A stretch of 64,000 bases of DNA from Solenopsis invicta. Taxonomy: Eukaryota > Arthropoda > Insecta > Hymenoptera > Formicidae. A program made the position numbers and the translations under genes. Under the pieces are notes generated by a model that made no database searches, had not been told where the DNA came from, and was given only the letters and a program-made list of their open reading frames with translations. Positions 38,489 through 50,726 of this stretch are shown here, in pieces. Each line of letters opens with the position of its first letter. The first letter of the stretch is position 1. The DNA is taken from NCBI RefSeq assembly GCF_016802725.1, contig NC_052667.1:21040346-21104345 (forward strand). Direction: 5' to 3'.

Positions 38489-41400
38489 AACACAACGGAA
38501 AAACACAATAACATTTTAAATGAAACGTTTGAAATCTCTCTTTTAATTAATTATCGACCACGGGATTATTACAGTACAATTTCTTAAATGCGGCATTTGA
38601 GAATCTGATGAATTTAGCTTTTTCGGGATTAACGACCTCACGTTTGATTATTTTTAAATCAATGCTTGACATCAGGTCTCGAGCATTCACTCTTCAGTTA
38701 ATCAAAAATAAACTTACTCCTTGTGCTTGTATAATTGGAGCACGATTTTATTTTCAAGTTTTTCTAAGAGGCATGGTATTCTATAATATTTTGCGAACCG
38801 CGAACTTTTTTTTTTTAACAAAACACGCCGCTGGATGTGCCTTTCTCCAGTCCGTGGAGAATGGCGGTTGAGGTTTCCGTAGTCGGCGGTAAGCGATACA
38901 TCTCGGGGGACCGTAAGAAGACATAATCATGCTTTGCTATCTGGCAGCCGCGCCCTTTTCATTCCCCTCCGATCTTCCTCCGTTCGTATTTATAATATTC
39001 TCGCGAGCGCCCTTAACGCGAATGCATTATAAACCCGCTTAAATTATCGTCGCGGTTTCTTAGCTTTTCTCCCGCTCGCCTCGCTTTTTTCTGACGTAAT
39101 TTTTACCATTTTACGCATAAATTTCTGTTCTGGCTTTTTCTCGTTCGTTTCTCGTTCGACGTTTAAAAATGAATAGCAAACATCTGATTTTTTTTTTTTT
39201 TTTTGTAGTCGCATCGCTTAAGTGCGAAATCATAAACGGGAACTATCTCGTAAAAGAGACCTATCTGTCCGTGAATAAAAAAAAAATGCCTTTTTGTTTT
39301 TATTTTGAATTTTTACTACAAAAATTGTAACATTTTAAAAATATTTTTTGAAACACAAAGCGCTAAAAGAACTGAAATCGATATCAATAGTTATATGAAA
39401 TATAAAATTTGATATATTTTATATCTGTATATAAGATATATATATGTATATAAAACTATAATGTAATACATATTTTACATACATATTTTAATATATTAAA
39501 TTATTACTTTCTCATATATTATTTTTGTTCATTTACAAAGCATTAGCCTCCTTCGGCAGCTAAAAATTACAATGATTGGCACGAATAACATAAATAAAAC
39601 CATAAATCCATTGAGGTCAATTTAATGTGTTAAAAAAAACGGAAACAATAAAAAAAGGTAAGAGAGATAACATATACTACGTATCACACAGACATCTATA
39701 TCGAATTGTCGTTACTAAAAATGCCCGCGCCAGCTGGTTGCCCTGTTCAAAATATCAAAGTCGTTCAATTTACACGTATCTCCTTTAGCAATCTGAATTG
39801 CTATATAAATCTTCATAAATTCGATTCGCGATAAATCTCGACTGTACTGGCAGTAACGCACCATGATGGCGTAAACACGTCGGATAGTTCAGCGTCTCGT
39901 GTTTCAACATCGTTACGTTATAGTGACGCGAATCCACGTCTCGTAGTCAAATTTCACGTGACTAAGGAGATTGGAAGCTTCGCGCCGTCAATCTCGACTG
40001 TACGCGGGATTGAACCTACTTGCGCGCGGAATTTGACAGCGAAGTCGTACGCAACGTAATGACGCGAGCGCGAGATGTGACTCGGGGGTTGCGCCACGAC
40101 AGTAGCATCCGTACGTAGCAGTCGCGATGGGACGCCGGATATCGATCTTCCAGCCATGTGGGTTTCTTGCTCCCAGATACCGCGGCAGGAGACGTGTATC
40201 GATCGAGAAAACGCGACGCATCTCTCGAGGCGACCCGCGAAAACGGCGGTGTATCTCCCGGAGATAAATTACATTTCGCGTAGATATGTATTCGGAGGCA
40301 TTACCCATTCATCGGACGCTAACTTCGTTATGGCGAATGATCGAATTTCCTAAAGCCGGTGCTCTTTGTAATCTAGTGCATTGTCATTTATCGGAAGGCG
40401 AGAGAGAAGAAAGAGAGGATGACCGAGTCACTGGAGAGTCAGTGTCTCGAAGTTAAAATTCATTTCTGGTAACCCCTGGCAACGAGTATGCGCGAATAGA
40501 TTCCATCTCCACTGTGTTTTATCCTCTCCCATCCTTGCGCGTCCGTTTATATCTGCTGTCTCCGACTTCTAAAAGCTGAAAATTGACTTTGTAGCTGTCG
40601 GGCGCGATGAATCAATCTTTCTCTCTGATTTCCCCTCGTAGTCATTTCGATTTTCACCTCACAGTCGAACTTTCAGTGTGATGGTATTGTAGTTTTCTAA
40701 AAGTGACCATAGCGACGATGCTTTAATTGGAGAAAGGTGATCGTTCATCCGACCGTTGTTGTCTCCCCTCATGCTCGTTGGAGCACGTTCGGATCGCGAA
40801 GATATAGAACGCGACAGCTTCAGGCATTTTTTAATTTGTCGTCAACTGATATGTGCGAAAAGTCCTGATATTCGCCACGTTCCTTTCGAATTGCCGGAAT
40901 TCTGACCCCATTGTCCTACTAGTAACACTCCAGTAAATCTTGTTCCTTAATTACATTATAGAGTTTAAGACGAAAAAGATTTTTTTCTCGTGAGAGTTGT
41001 GAAAAAAACTATAATAATAATTCTCATTAGAAACATTTGTAGTAATATTTTATTTTATTAAAATAAATATTATTGATAGAGTAAACTAATGAACAATTTT
41101 ACAATTTTGGAAAGTTTTAATTTTAACTTTAGGAATGAATATGTAATTTTGTTCTTGATACTTATAGTTTATTAGTTTTTATAGCAACCATAAAAACATT
41201 TTATTTCAGAAACATTATTTTCCATTTAGCACTCCGTTATATTTACATTACGAAAGTATACTATTCTGTACGATAGATCGAAATAGATGAGATATATAAA
41301 TTACATCAGTTTAGTTTCAACAGCTCCAAATGGCTTGGAAATTACCAGCGTCGATAAACATTGCATTAGATTTTACCGTTTTCAAAGAGATAAGTGCAGT

Positions 41401-43722
41401 TACGAATGCAAAAGCGCAGATCTATTTTGTGAAAAAGCTATCTTTGCGACAACAATAGCTAAAGCTATTAAAATGTCAATTTGCAATACGAAAAAAGAAA
41501 ACAAGAAAAGCAATTTCGTCATCACGAAAAATTCAGTTTGTTCGTCACTTTGTGACAAAGTGAAAATGAGTACGAGAACAAAAATAATTCTCTCTTTCTG
41601 CTGAAGATAAATAGATATACGGATGTGTATGAAACATCGGCTTCATGCTTTTGCAAGTAACAACGTTACATGTTCACATCTCGCTAATCTTGAGACATTT
41701 CGCATAAACGTTTATTTGCTTTTAATTAAATGCGACTGAAGTTCAGTTGACACGGAACCGCAGACATTTGTTATATAGACGTTATCTGTTATCTACGGTT
41801 TGTGTTTCACGGTGCAGTCACCGGTATACAGCCAGTGGCGCGTTTGATAGTCTTCCCTGATACGAGTATTTCGTTCCCTTGCTGTCATCATCCCTCTACG
41901 ATAATGCGTATTCAAGATTCGTTAGTAGGTACTCGGTGAAGTTACCAAAAATTTGGATTGTCAATTTAGGAGGGATTTCAAACGTATGAATCTGTCGCGT
42001 GACGCGCCACATTTGAGAGATTGCGTTTGCCAGGGTAATCCGCGACTAATAAGGGGAGTCGTGCCGTTTTCATCAAGGATTCTTATTTTTCACTGCGATC
42101 GTGGGGCGTCTCTGGAAGTCGATCACGTAATTTTCCACCTTTACACAGGCGGAAAACCAAAGAGTGAAAAGTTTCACACGTGCTCGCCGAACTTGTAATC
42201 ACGTAACTTTTCTCGGCGCGATAAAGTTTGATTGGCGCTTGAAGCTGTCAGAGAAGTGAAAAGTAACACTTCCTGTAGAATTATCGGTTTTCCTTAGAAT
42301 TTTGTTTCTCTGCGATCGCATAACCGACGCAGCAGTCAGCTGATAGTAGTTGAGCGAAGCTTATCGCCCAAGTTTCTGAAATCTTTTTTTAATTTGGGGT
42401 GTGAAATATTTGCGACAGATTATTTTGTTTTTCGGTTTCTAATTACCGAGGCTCGTTATCGCGGAAATCGATAGATTATTAATGGCAATTTTGTAGCAGG
42501 GAGCATAATTTGCATCGCAGAATCCGCTTGACCGATGCGAGGTAAAGGGTCAGTTAATTCAGATACTAGAGACAACAGACTGGATGTAATTTGGTGCAAT
42601 AAGGAGAAAAGCGTGAATGTAAAAGTAATTTTCTTTGACGTGAATTTCCGCTCCCTCGAGAACGAAGGCGCAGCGTTTCTCCAGCTTTATCGTAACTCTT
42701 TACATCGTGGAATGTCAGGCGATAGACCTCGCTGTTCGACGCGCATTTAAAGTACTCAGTCATAAAAGCGCGAAAATGCAATCGCACTCATCGAAATTTT
42801 ACGAGTAACATCAGGCTCGCGGCAGACTTTGTCTACGTTCGGTGAAAGATTTCTTACGAGCGCCGAGGGAGATCGATTGCTTGGAATAGAATTTTATTAT
42901 TCCGGTCTTTATGCCGCGTCCGTTTGCTTTTATTGTTTAGAACGGAAATGCGGCGTGCCGACTTACATTTATTGTCAGCGAGGTAAAGCAAAAAGAGATG
43001 GAGAAGGAAATTGAGAACTTGCTGTTTGCAGTCTTCGCCCTTGTTTCTTCGGTTTTTCATGGCCAGAAATTTCGTCACTTCACTGCGTCAGCTTTCCTCA
43101 TGTTTTCGCCGTATTTCATAAAGCAACTATAAAAATCCGATCTCTCTTATATAAAATTTAGCTAGAAAAATCTATTGTATATATAGAATGTTATATAGTA
43201 TTAACATAAACCGTTATTTACCATTCTGTTAACGTTATGTACAGAATATAGGTACATGCTTGGTAAATGTACAACATGACATGAAAATATAATATCATTC
43301 TTTTTTCGGCACGGAAATAAAAGCTCGCCATATATCCAGGAATAAAAAATTAATCTGCGTCACTTAAAACACGAGACATGATAAAATTTATAAAGATTAT
43401 CAGTCTTACTTTACTTTTATTCTCATAACATTGTGTTTACGAAAAAAAAACACGAAAATAATTTACAAATACCATGCGCTTGCGTTCAGTAACTGTTGTT
43501 TTTGTTTAACGATTCCAATTAATTGGTTAAAAAAGTAACTTATCGAAAATATAGTTATTCTACATGCAAATTGATACATTAGTAACAATCTTTTTATATG
43601 CAGTTTCGGTTCTGTTTTTTATTTTTTTATTTTTTATCCATTTGGCGATCGGAAATATTTAAAAATATCGTAAATTGTTTATTGTGACAATTTTTATTTG
43701 TGCACGTAAAAGCTGCAGATTA

Positions 43723-43748
43723 AAATCTCGCTGTACACAGCGAGATTT
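43723..43748. repeat. 12-bp inverted repeat with 2-nt spacer
   Basis: AAATCTCGCTGT at 43723-43734 and ACAGCGAGATTT at 43737-43748 are perfectly complementary around AC. Confidence 0.85.
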
Positions 43749-44370
43749 CGATACTTTTAATCTCGAGATCAAAAGAAATTCACACGCTTGCTTTAATCAA
43801 TTTAATCGAGGCGTAATCGTTTCATGAGCTGCGAGTCGACTATACTTTTCGGCTGCGAGTTCCTCCGCTTCCGCCCGGTAATCCGGACTAAGTGCGCTGC
43901 CGTCGACAATGTAGCCCTCGAAAAGCATTTCCTGGTATTAGCACAACGCACTCACGAATGCACACGTACGGGCGCCCAGGTGCTCAAAGGTTAAGGAGTA
44001 GCTCGCGTGCGAACAAGCGCGATGCGGTTCCTTAATTCTCGATGGTAACGAGGGAAGTGCGCGATTTTCAAGCCTGGCATCGCCGCGAATTAACAATCCT
44101 TTACATCTAAGTAACCGTTAATCCGTCAAGGCGCGAAACCGCAACGTTCGCTGATCTCACGGGTTTTCCGCTCTTACGGAGAGCTTATCGTAGATCGCGT
44201 CTGGATCCGGAAAGCGCAGTGTTCGGGAATTTCCGACTCGACATCACAGATGCAGGAGTTTCCTGCATTTTACCGTTTCTCCGCCGTGGAAACGTGAGCT
44301 TTGTTCATTCATTCGCTCGATGAAATTTCATAAAAATAATTACGCGTCAAAAATCAACCTTCTCTCGCAG

Positions 44371-44385
44371 GAGAACGAGTGCGAG
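44371..44385 (+). other. Candidate 15-nt microexon
   Basis: A pyrimidine tract CCTTCTCTCGCAG ends at 44370, and a strong donor GAG|GTAAGC begins at 44386. The 15 nt between them preserve frame. In the phase-1 intron they would add Glu-Arg-Val-Arg-like residues and join the kuz exon through a GCT codon with no stop. This is splice-signal evidence only. A chance pairing of an acceptor and a donor is a real alternative. Confidence 0.25.
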
Positions 44386-45334
44386 GTAAGCTTGAATGCG
44401 TTTAGACTTAGAAACATTTCATTTCAAGTCTTGTTTCATAAATGTAATTGCGCACAAGTGTATCATGCGAGCGGCCACGTCTAACAGCAGTCGGCGCTTC
44501 CGTTTCGTATTGTCTGTAATCGGCTAATGAATTTACATCCCACGCGTTTCGCGTAAAATCTCGTGCGAGGTTGTAATGCGATCATCGACCGTCTAGTTCT
44601 AGCTAGTGGTGTTGCTGGTTCCAAGTACATTCGCGCGCGTGTTGCTCTACCGATGGCGGTATAATTGCATTTCCTTCGTGGAAAGCTGCTTCTGTAGGTG
44701 ATAAGTCGTTAACACGTACCCGGTGGGGACAACGCACGTGGAGCTTCAATCAAGAGGCGCGGTCGCGTCTCGTGCCAATTTAAAGAAAAGATAAAAAACG
44801 CAAAGCGAGAATGACCCACGCCTCTTTTACGCGAGTCAGCGATTTCAAGCATTAACGAGTTATCAGATCTCAGTAACGGCTGATCCGATCAAGGTCTGAG
44901 TAGTCTCAATCGATAGCTTGGTAACGAATTGCATAATAAAAGTGTTTTTATTTTTTCTCTCCGTGTCCTACGAGCGGAGATATCACGACGCAAAGTCCAA
45001 TATATATGTTTTTACATGTTAAGATACGTCATTATCGTCGCCTGGAATCTTGTCCAGTACATCTTTTCGACACGAGTAACGAGTGGCGCTCATAGCCGTT
45101 CTATCACGTGATGTAACATGGCCGTACCCATAAGCATCATGGCCGTCTACGACTATATTATATGTGTACATAAATGTAGTGGGTAAGTTGACAGTTTTCC
45201 TAACCTATTTGCGGATTCGCGAATCAGGCACGTCGCGTCGCGAAAAACGCGGTGAATTAGGTATACGGTCGTTAGTGCCGGGTGATGGTACGTCCTCGTG
45301 ATTCCACGACGAGGACAGCACATTTCAAGGACGC

Positions 45335-45338
45335 ACGA

Positions 45339-45369
<31 letters not shown>

Positions 45370-45833
45370 AACGACGACGACGACGACGACGGCGACGGCG
45401 ACGGCGGCGACGACGACTGCGGCGGCGACGGCGGTGACGACGGCGACGGTGACGACGGCGACGGCGACGACGGCGACGGCGATGACGCGCGGTAACGACG
45501 ACGACGCGCGGTAACGACGACGACGACGGCGACGGCGACGACGCGCGGTAACGACGACGACGACGATGACGGCGACGACGCGCGATAACGACGACGACGA
45601 CGGCGACGACGCGCGGTAACGACGACGACGACGACGACGACGATGACGGCGACGGCGACGACGCGCGGTAACGACGACGACGACGACGCGCGGTAACGAC
45701 GACGACGACGCGCGGTAACGACGACGACGACGGCGACGGCGACGATGCGCGGTAACGACGACGGCGACGACGCGCAACGACGCGCGATAACGACGACGAC
45801 GACGACGACGGCGACGGCGACGACGCGCGGTAA

Positions 45834-45865
<32 letters not shown>

Positions 45866-46078
45866 GCGACGACGACGGCGACGACGCGCGGTAACGACGA
45901 CGACGACGACGCGCGGTAACGACGACGACGACGGCGACGACGACGGCGACGACGACGGCGACGGCGACGACAACGGCGACGGCGACGACGACGGCGACGG
46001 CGACGACGACGGCGACGACGACGGCGACGGCGACGGCGACGGCGACGACGCGCAGTAACGACGACGACGACAACGACG
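45335..46078. repeat. CGA/CGG-rich minisatellite, about 744 bp
   Basis: Built from CGACGA and CGACGG blocks punctuated by CGCG(G/A)TAACG; I count about 14 such punctuation marks, spaced roughly 20-60 bp apart from 45487 on. All three reverse-strand frames stay open across most of it, giving Ser/Pro, Arg and Val/Ala repeats. That is a composition effect, not a gene. The CpG density is far above the surrounding sequence. Confidence 0.95.
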
Positions 46079-46250
46079 TTATTATTCAAAGGTAGGAATA
46101 GAGGATTGTAGATTAAATTGTGGGATCGATTCTTTTAAAATTTGGTGATCCTAAAGATGTGCTACTTAACGATAATGTTGAATTTTTAATAATAAGATTT
46201 ATTAATGGTTTTTGTTATAAATAATAACGTAAGCATGTATATATATATTT

Positions 46251-47104
46251 TTTCAAAGAAAGGTAAAAAAAATGTCAATTTATGCGTGTGCACGCACCTT
46301 ATTTTTAATTTTTTTTTAATTAACAGAAAAATTTTTCCATGCTAACCCATGTAATAATTTTATTTTTAACTTTAATTTTACAAAACAAAAGTAGTACTAC
46401 ATTATACTTTGTATTCTCATTGAAAAATTTTCTTATTCCAACCCAAGTGGTATGTATCTTCACAATCTTGCAAAGTTAAAATCATGTATTTCATTACAAA
46501 CAAAATAAATATTACTTAACACTACAAAACGCGTGATATCAGTAGAAAATTACCTTTTCAAAAAAAGGTAAAAAAAAGGTACCAATTTATGTGTGTGCGC
46601 GCGCACCTTATCTTTAATTTTTTTTTAAAACTCAAGTGGTACTATTTTTTTAATCCAACTTAAATGTATTTTTTCCAAAAAATGTATGAAATCTATAAAT
46701 TGCGCCAATTATAAAGAGAATATATTGCTGTTTGAAATAACTGTTGTGCTACTTTTAACGAATAAAATGCAAGTGATAGTATATTTATTTTTTAAGTAAA
46801 ACCTAAGTAGCGGTATCTTTAATTCCTTTTTAAATAAAATTCAAGTGATACTGTCTGTGTATTTTTATTGAAACATTTTTCTGTTCTAACCTAAGTGGAT
46901 GTACTTAATTTAAAAAAGTTTCAATGAAATATGTAACATTTAATCTCAAAGAATTAAAGAGAAAACAGAAATGAGAATGTTTTATTAAAATAAAAAATTT
47001 TTAAACTACAAAAAATTGGCGCTGCTGCTTTACATTTTATTTAGATTATATTTAGACATCTAGCATAAATTGGCACCTTTTTTTTACCTTTTTTTGAAAA
47101 GGTA
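46251..47104. mobile_element. Composite TIR element with AAGTGGTA-type internal motifs
   Basis: TACCTTTTCAAAAAAAGG at 46551, continuing for about 42 bp, is repeated inverted at 47063-47104 (GCACCTTTTTTTTACC ... GAAAAGGTA), with TA at the tips. A related left-end copy with the same order (AAAGGTAAAAAAAATG, CAATTTATG, GTGTGC, CACCTTAT) occurs at 46252-46320, suggesting nested or duplicated termini. Between them, degenerate ACCCAAGTGGTAT-like motifs recur at about 46440, 46630, 46800, 46845 and 46890. No protein is encoded. Confidence 0.6.
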
Positions 47105-47769
47105 TCTGTTTTACGCGAGTAAAACTAATAACTAACTATTGGTCACGCAGAAGAATTAGTAATTTTTTTACAGCTGTCGATGACTGGGCTGAAACCTACT
47201 TCGATTAATTCTTTGTTACAAAGACGATGAGATGAAGAGAAATTTACATATATAAAATTTGCTGCGTGACGTGACATTATAAAAGGTAGAGAGTAAATTT
47301 AAAATAGCCCTTTTATATCTTTTTATAACATTTTGTAACCTTTCTACATCTTTTTATAAAGTTTGTTCCATACTGGATATTCTTACAATTATAAACATTA
47401 ATTTAGAGTTTTGTTAAAGAATAATAAAACCAAATGGAGGATAAGAGGTCCTTTTCATTTTAGTTAACTTGAGTGCCTTTACCATTGAAGCCAATCGACA
47501 ATGTTTCTCGTTTCCGCCGCGCTATTTATAGTCGGAGGAAAATGTGCGACGTCTCCGATAAACCTGGTACACGTACGTCGGGACGATTTACGTTGAGAAG
47601 AAAAGTAATGTCCGTCGGATTAACGCCCGGCTGCAGAATAAATATCGTTTGTTGAGCAGCACACGTACGCGAGGCTAATCGATGTTATTCGCGTATATCG
47701 AGCGGCCGAGTGCATCGATTCTTCCGTGATGAATGTGACGCCGCAGATGGCCGGATACCGGCGCGGCGT

Positions 47770-47787
47770 CCAGCACCGCGGTGCTGG
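47770..47787. repeat. Perfect 18-bp palindrome CCAGCACCGCGGTGCTGG
   Basis: Self-complementary over all 18 bases with no spacer, centred on CCGCGG. It lies inside a CpG-rich block (47640-47830). Could be a dimeric protein-binding site. Confidence 0.9.
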
Positions 47788-48775
47788 GCAGATTTAATCG
47801 TTGCACGTACGTACGTCCTACCACGCGCCCGTCATGCGCGATGGGAAAATATTTTCGTAATAAAAGTTTGACCTTTAGTCACGCGCCCGCGATAAACTGC
47901 ATCGTTACGTATCGTTACGCGGAACGACTGGAAGTAATGTCGTTTCTAAATTTGTTCATACGTATGCCCAAACGTGTGCTTTCACGATATAGACTGCGAT
48001 TTCCGCAATCCTTTTAACGAAGTTAAATTTCCTTGGAGATAATTTCTCGTCTGGATGCTCGTCTGACATGTAGTTCTCTTTCGTCTTCTTCTCTTTTTTT
48101 TGCCTCATTTCTTCCTGGCGTTAAATTTTTTTTTACGTTAAGATATTCATACGTGTATTTTCTGGATATAGCGAGCATCAGAACTTTTCTCTTTCGAATG
48201 TCAATATAGCGGAGTTATAGTTTCGAATTGCATCTGCGAACTGTCCGATCTTTGAATATTTAATTCGTGGATTTTTATTTTTCGAAAACTTCGCAGCCTT
48301 TTTCGTAGTCCCTTCACATTATTCTGATAAATGTAATGTATCGTCGCACCCTCTGCGCTTAGCATCCGGCGTATGCTCGTTATTTCTTTATGACGTATAA
48401 CTGTCTTCTCGCTTGTCCTTGTTTCCCTGATATCGTGACCAATGTGGCCCGTCTACTCACGTTGTCACGTCACGACTCCGGTACTTGTTTGCTGTTGCTA
48501 TATCGGATAATCGATGAAGCTGGGCAGCTCTTCGGGGAGCCAAAAGTGACATTCCGCGAACCGTGTCCGAAACTAGTTTCCGTTCGTGTCTCGTTCATGC
48601 GGCAATTTACATCGACTTACATCGGCTTCCGGTGGTTTTCGCGGAACGCGGAGTCGCTCGTCGTGTTCATTTCCGCAAGAAGTAGAAAAATGCGCGGATA
48701 ATGCTCGCGCTTTCAACGGCGTGATTAAGAGATTAAATCCTCGAAGCTTCGCAAGAAGCACGACGCTAATCCTCT

Positions 48776-48804
48776 CGACGACGACGACAACGACGACGAC
48801 GAGC
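48776..48804 (+). repeat. Short CGA-rich triplet tract
   Basis: CGACGACGACGACAACGACG-type triplets within a GC-rich block. A smaller relative of the composition at 45.3-46.1 kb. Confidence 0.8.
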
Positions 48805-49572
48805 GAGCCCGCAACCAGGCAAGCCATAAATTCCTGTACCGCGTTCCGGTTACATGATTGCCTGGCGCAGATTTCGTCGTTACGATGCAACCCTTCGCGA
48901 ACAGGCGTTTGCCTCGTCCCGATAAAATCCAACATTTATAGTTATAAACTGCAATAAATATCGAAGCCCGTATATATAAACGTACCGATACCTTAAATGT
49001 ATATGCATATTGCGCGAAGACGGAGCGTAGCCTTTCTTTTTTTCTCCGTTTTCTTCGGCTGATGTCAACGCGAGATGACGTTTGTGGGACAACGGACACG
49101 TCCGTGCGAAAAATTCACGAGCGATATTAAAATAACGTCACGAACCCCTTGTCGATGATTTATGTCGGCAGCAGCGAGGAGCCGAACGGAAAAGGGCTCT
49201 TTCTCTCTGTCTCTGTCTCTCTTTTTCACGTTGCCGTCTGGCCATTTGCAGGGAGGGAAGCAACCGTGAAAGGCGATAAATCTTGCGTGCGTCTCTCGTC
49301 GCGATGCTTCTGCCAGAACAGCACGCATGTTATCTCGCGTTTTTGCGAACCGAAGCAAGGACCATCGGTGGCGGGGATGTACGGTCGAAGTTGCACTCGG
49401 CGGAACGTTATTTATCGTCAAGCGGATGCGCGCGACTACATCCCCCTTGATCCACTTCGATGACACGTAGTTCGCGACTGATTCTTAACATTGTGCAACA
49501 ACGTTAAGATGGCTTAAAATTGCGCTCGAAAGATGCCACGTTACGAGTCGATTTAAACATTATTTATCTCTC

Positions 49573-49585
49573 GGGGGGGGGGGGG
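49573..49585 (+). repeat. G13 homopolymer
   Basis: Thirteen consecutive G residues in otherwise mixed sequence. It could support intermolecular or slipped G-quadruplex structure, and its length is prone to sequencing error. Confidence 0.9.
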
Positions 49586-50504
49586 ATGACTGATTCGCGA
49601 GGTTATTTGAGCGAATCCACAGACTCCACAACTCGATACATTGAGGATGTTCACATATATTTACACGTCACATATATCATCTATATATTCACGTTTTTTG
49701 GGACAGAGGTGATTTGAGGAATGGTGAAGGCAAGAATACGACCCAATTTCTTATAAGAATAATATGAAAAAATAGATAAAAAATCGTGTGTAACATAAAT
49801 CTTGTGTAATATTTAAATTTGTATTTTAAATATATAAATGATATAAATGGAACAGGATAGAGATAAAATTCATATTTGTTAATTTATATTTCTTAATTAA
49901 AAAAGATATTTTTATCGAATAAAAGAGACATAAAATAGAGAAATTAATATTGCATAATTAGATGTGTTTTGCACACAGCATGTCCTCTACAGCATTCCTA
50001 AAAAAAAATTGATAAAGAATTTTATAGAAAAAGGTTCAGAAAGAGTTAATGATGAACTCTTTAATGAATTATTAACAAATCGAGCCTTTAGTCCATCAAC
50101 GAAATGATTAATGTTTATTATGTGTCCCGAACGGTATTTTACACGGTATGAATAGCTTTTATCTGTCAAACGTGAAACGTAAATGAATTACATCGGCGCT
50201 GTATTTCAGTATTTTCGGAACAGGTAGCACGGCGTTGCATTACATATTGGCAAAATGTGGGTCATACCGGACGCGTATTTGGAAATTCCGAAAGGGTAAT
50301 ATCATTGAAACGCAATTTTGCGGACATCCCATTTTGCTAAATCCCATTTGCCGAGAGAGCGGAACATTTAATGGTAATAACAAAAGCATAGAAACGCATA
50401 TCTCGCTATTTATTTATTTATTTTTTATTTCACTAACGTGGGCAATGAATTAGGCTCATTGCATAGTTTTACCTCGAAAGGAAATCCATTGCAGTTTTGC
50501 GCTC

Positions 50505-50726
<222 letters not shown>

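Larger units (their letters stand above)
35301..39880. other. AT-rich intron with one DNA transposon
   Basis: Mostly AT-rich, with GC-richer patches at 37790-38050 and 38830-39180. A long T run ending in GTAG at about 39188-39208 looks like a 3' splice site, but no exon or donor follows it. Confidence 0.55.
39881..45334. other. GC-richer intron blocks before the minisatellite
   Basis: Unique GC-richer blocks at 39890-40800, 41930-43090 and 43800-45330, separated by an AT-rich stretch at 40940-41640 and another at 43100-43720. Holds the microexon candidate listed separately. An 8-bp hairpin (ATGCAGGA / TCCTGCAT) lies at 44250-44268. Confidence 0.5.
47105..50504. other. Mixed intron with GC-rich core
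   Basis: AT-rich at the edges, GC/CpG-richer at 47480-48030 and 48400-49480. Overlapping frames of 100-130 codons on both strands at 48.4-49.5 kb have no recognisable domains and shadow one another. Confidence 0.5.

Noticed and set aside
39188..39208. T17-GTAG, a strong-looking 3' splice site
   Set aside because: No donor or open exon follows. A long T run ending in AG is expected by chance in AT-rich intron.
45153..46089. Long minus-strand open frames (up to 306 codons) rich in Ser, Arg, Val, Pro
   Set aside because: All three frames are open at once across a CGA minisatellite. Amino acids follow the triplet composition, with no start context, domain or splice structure.
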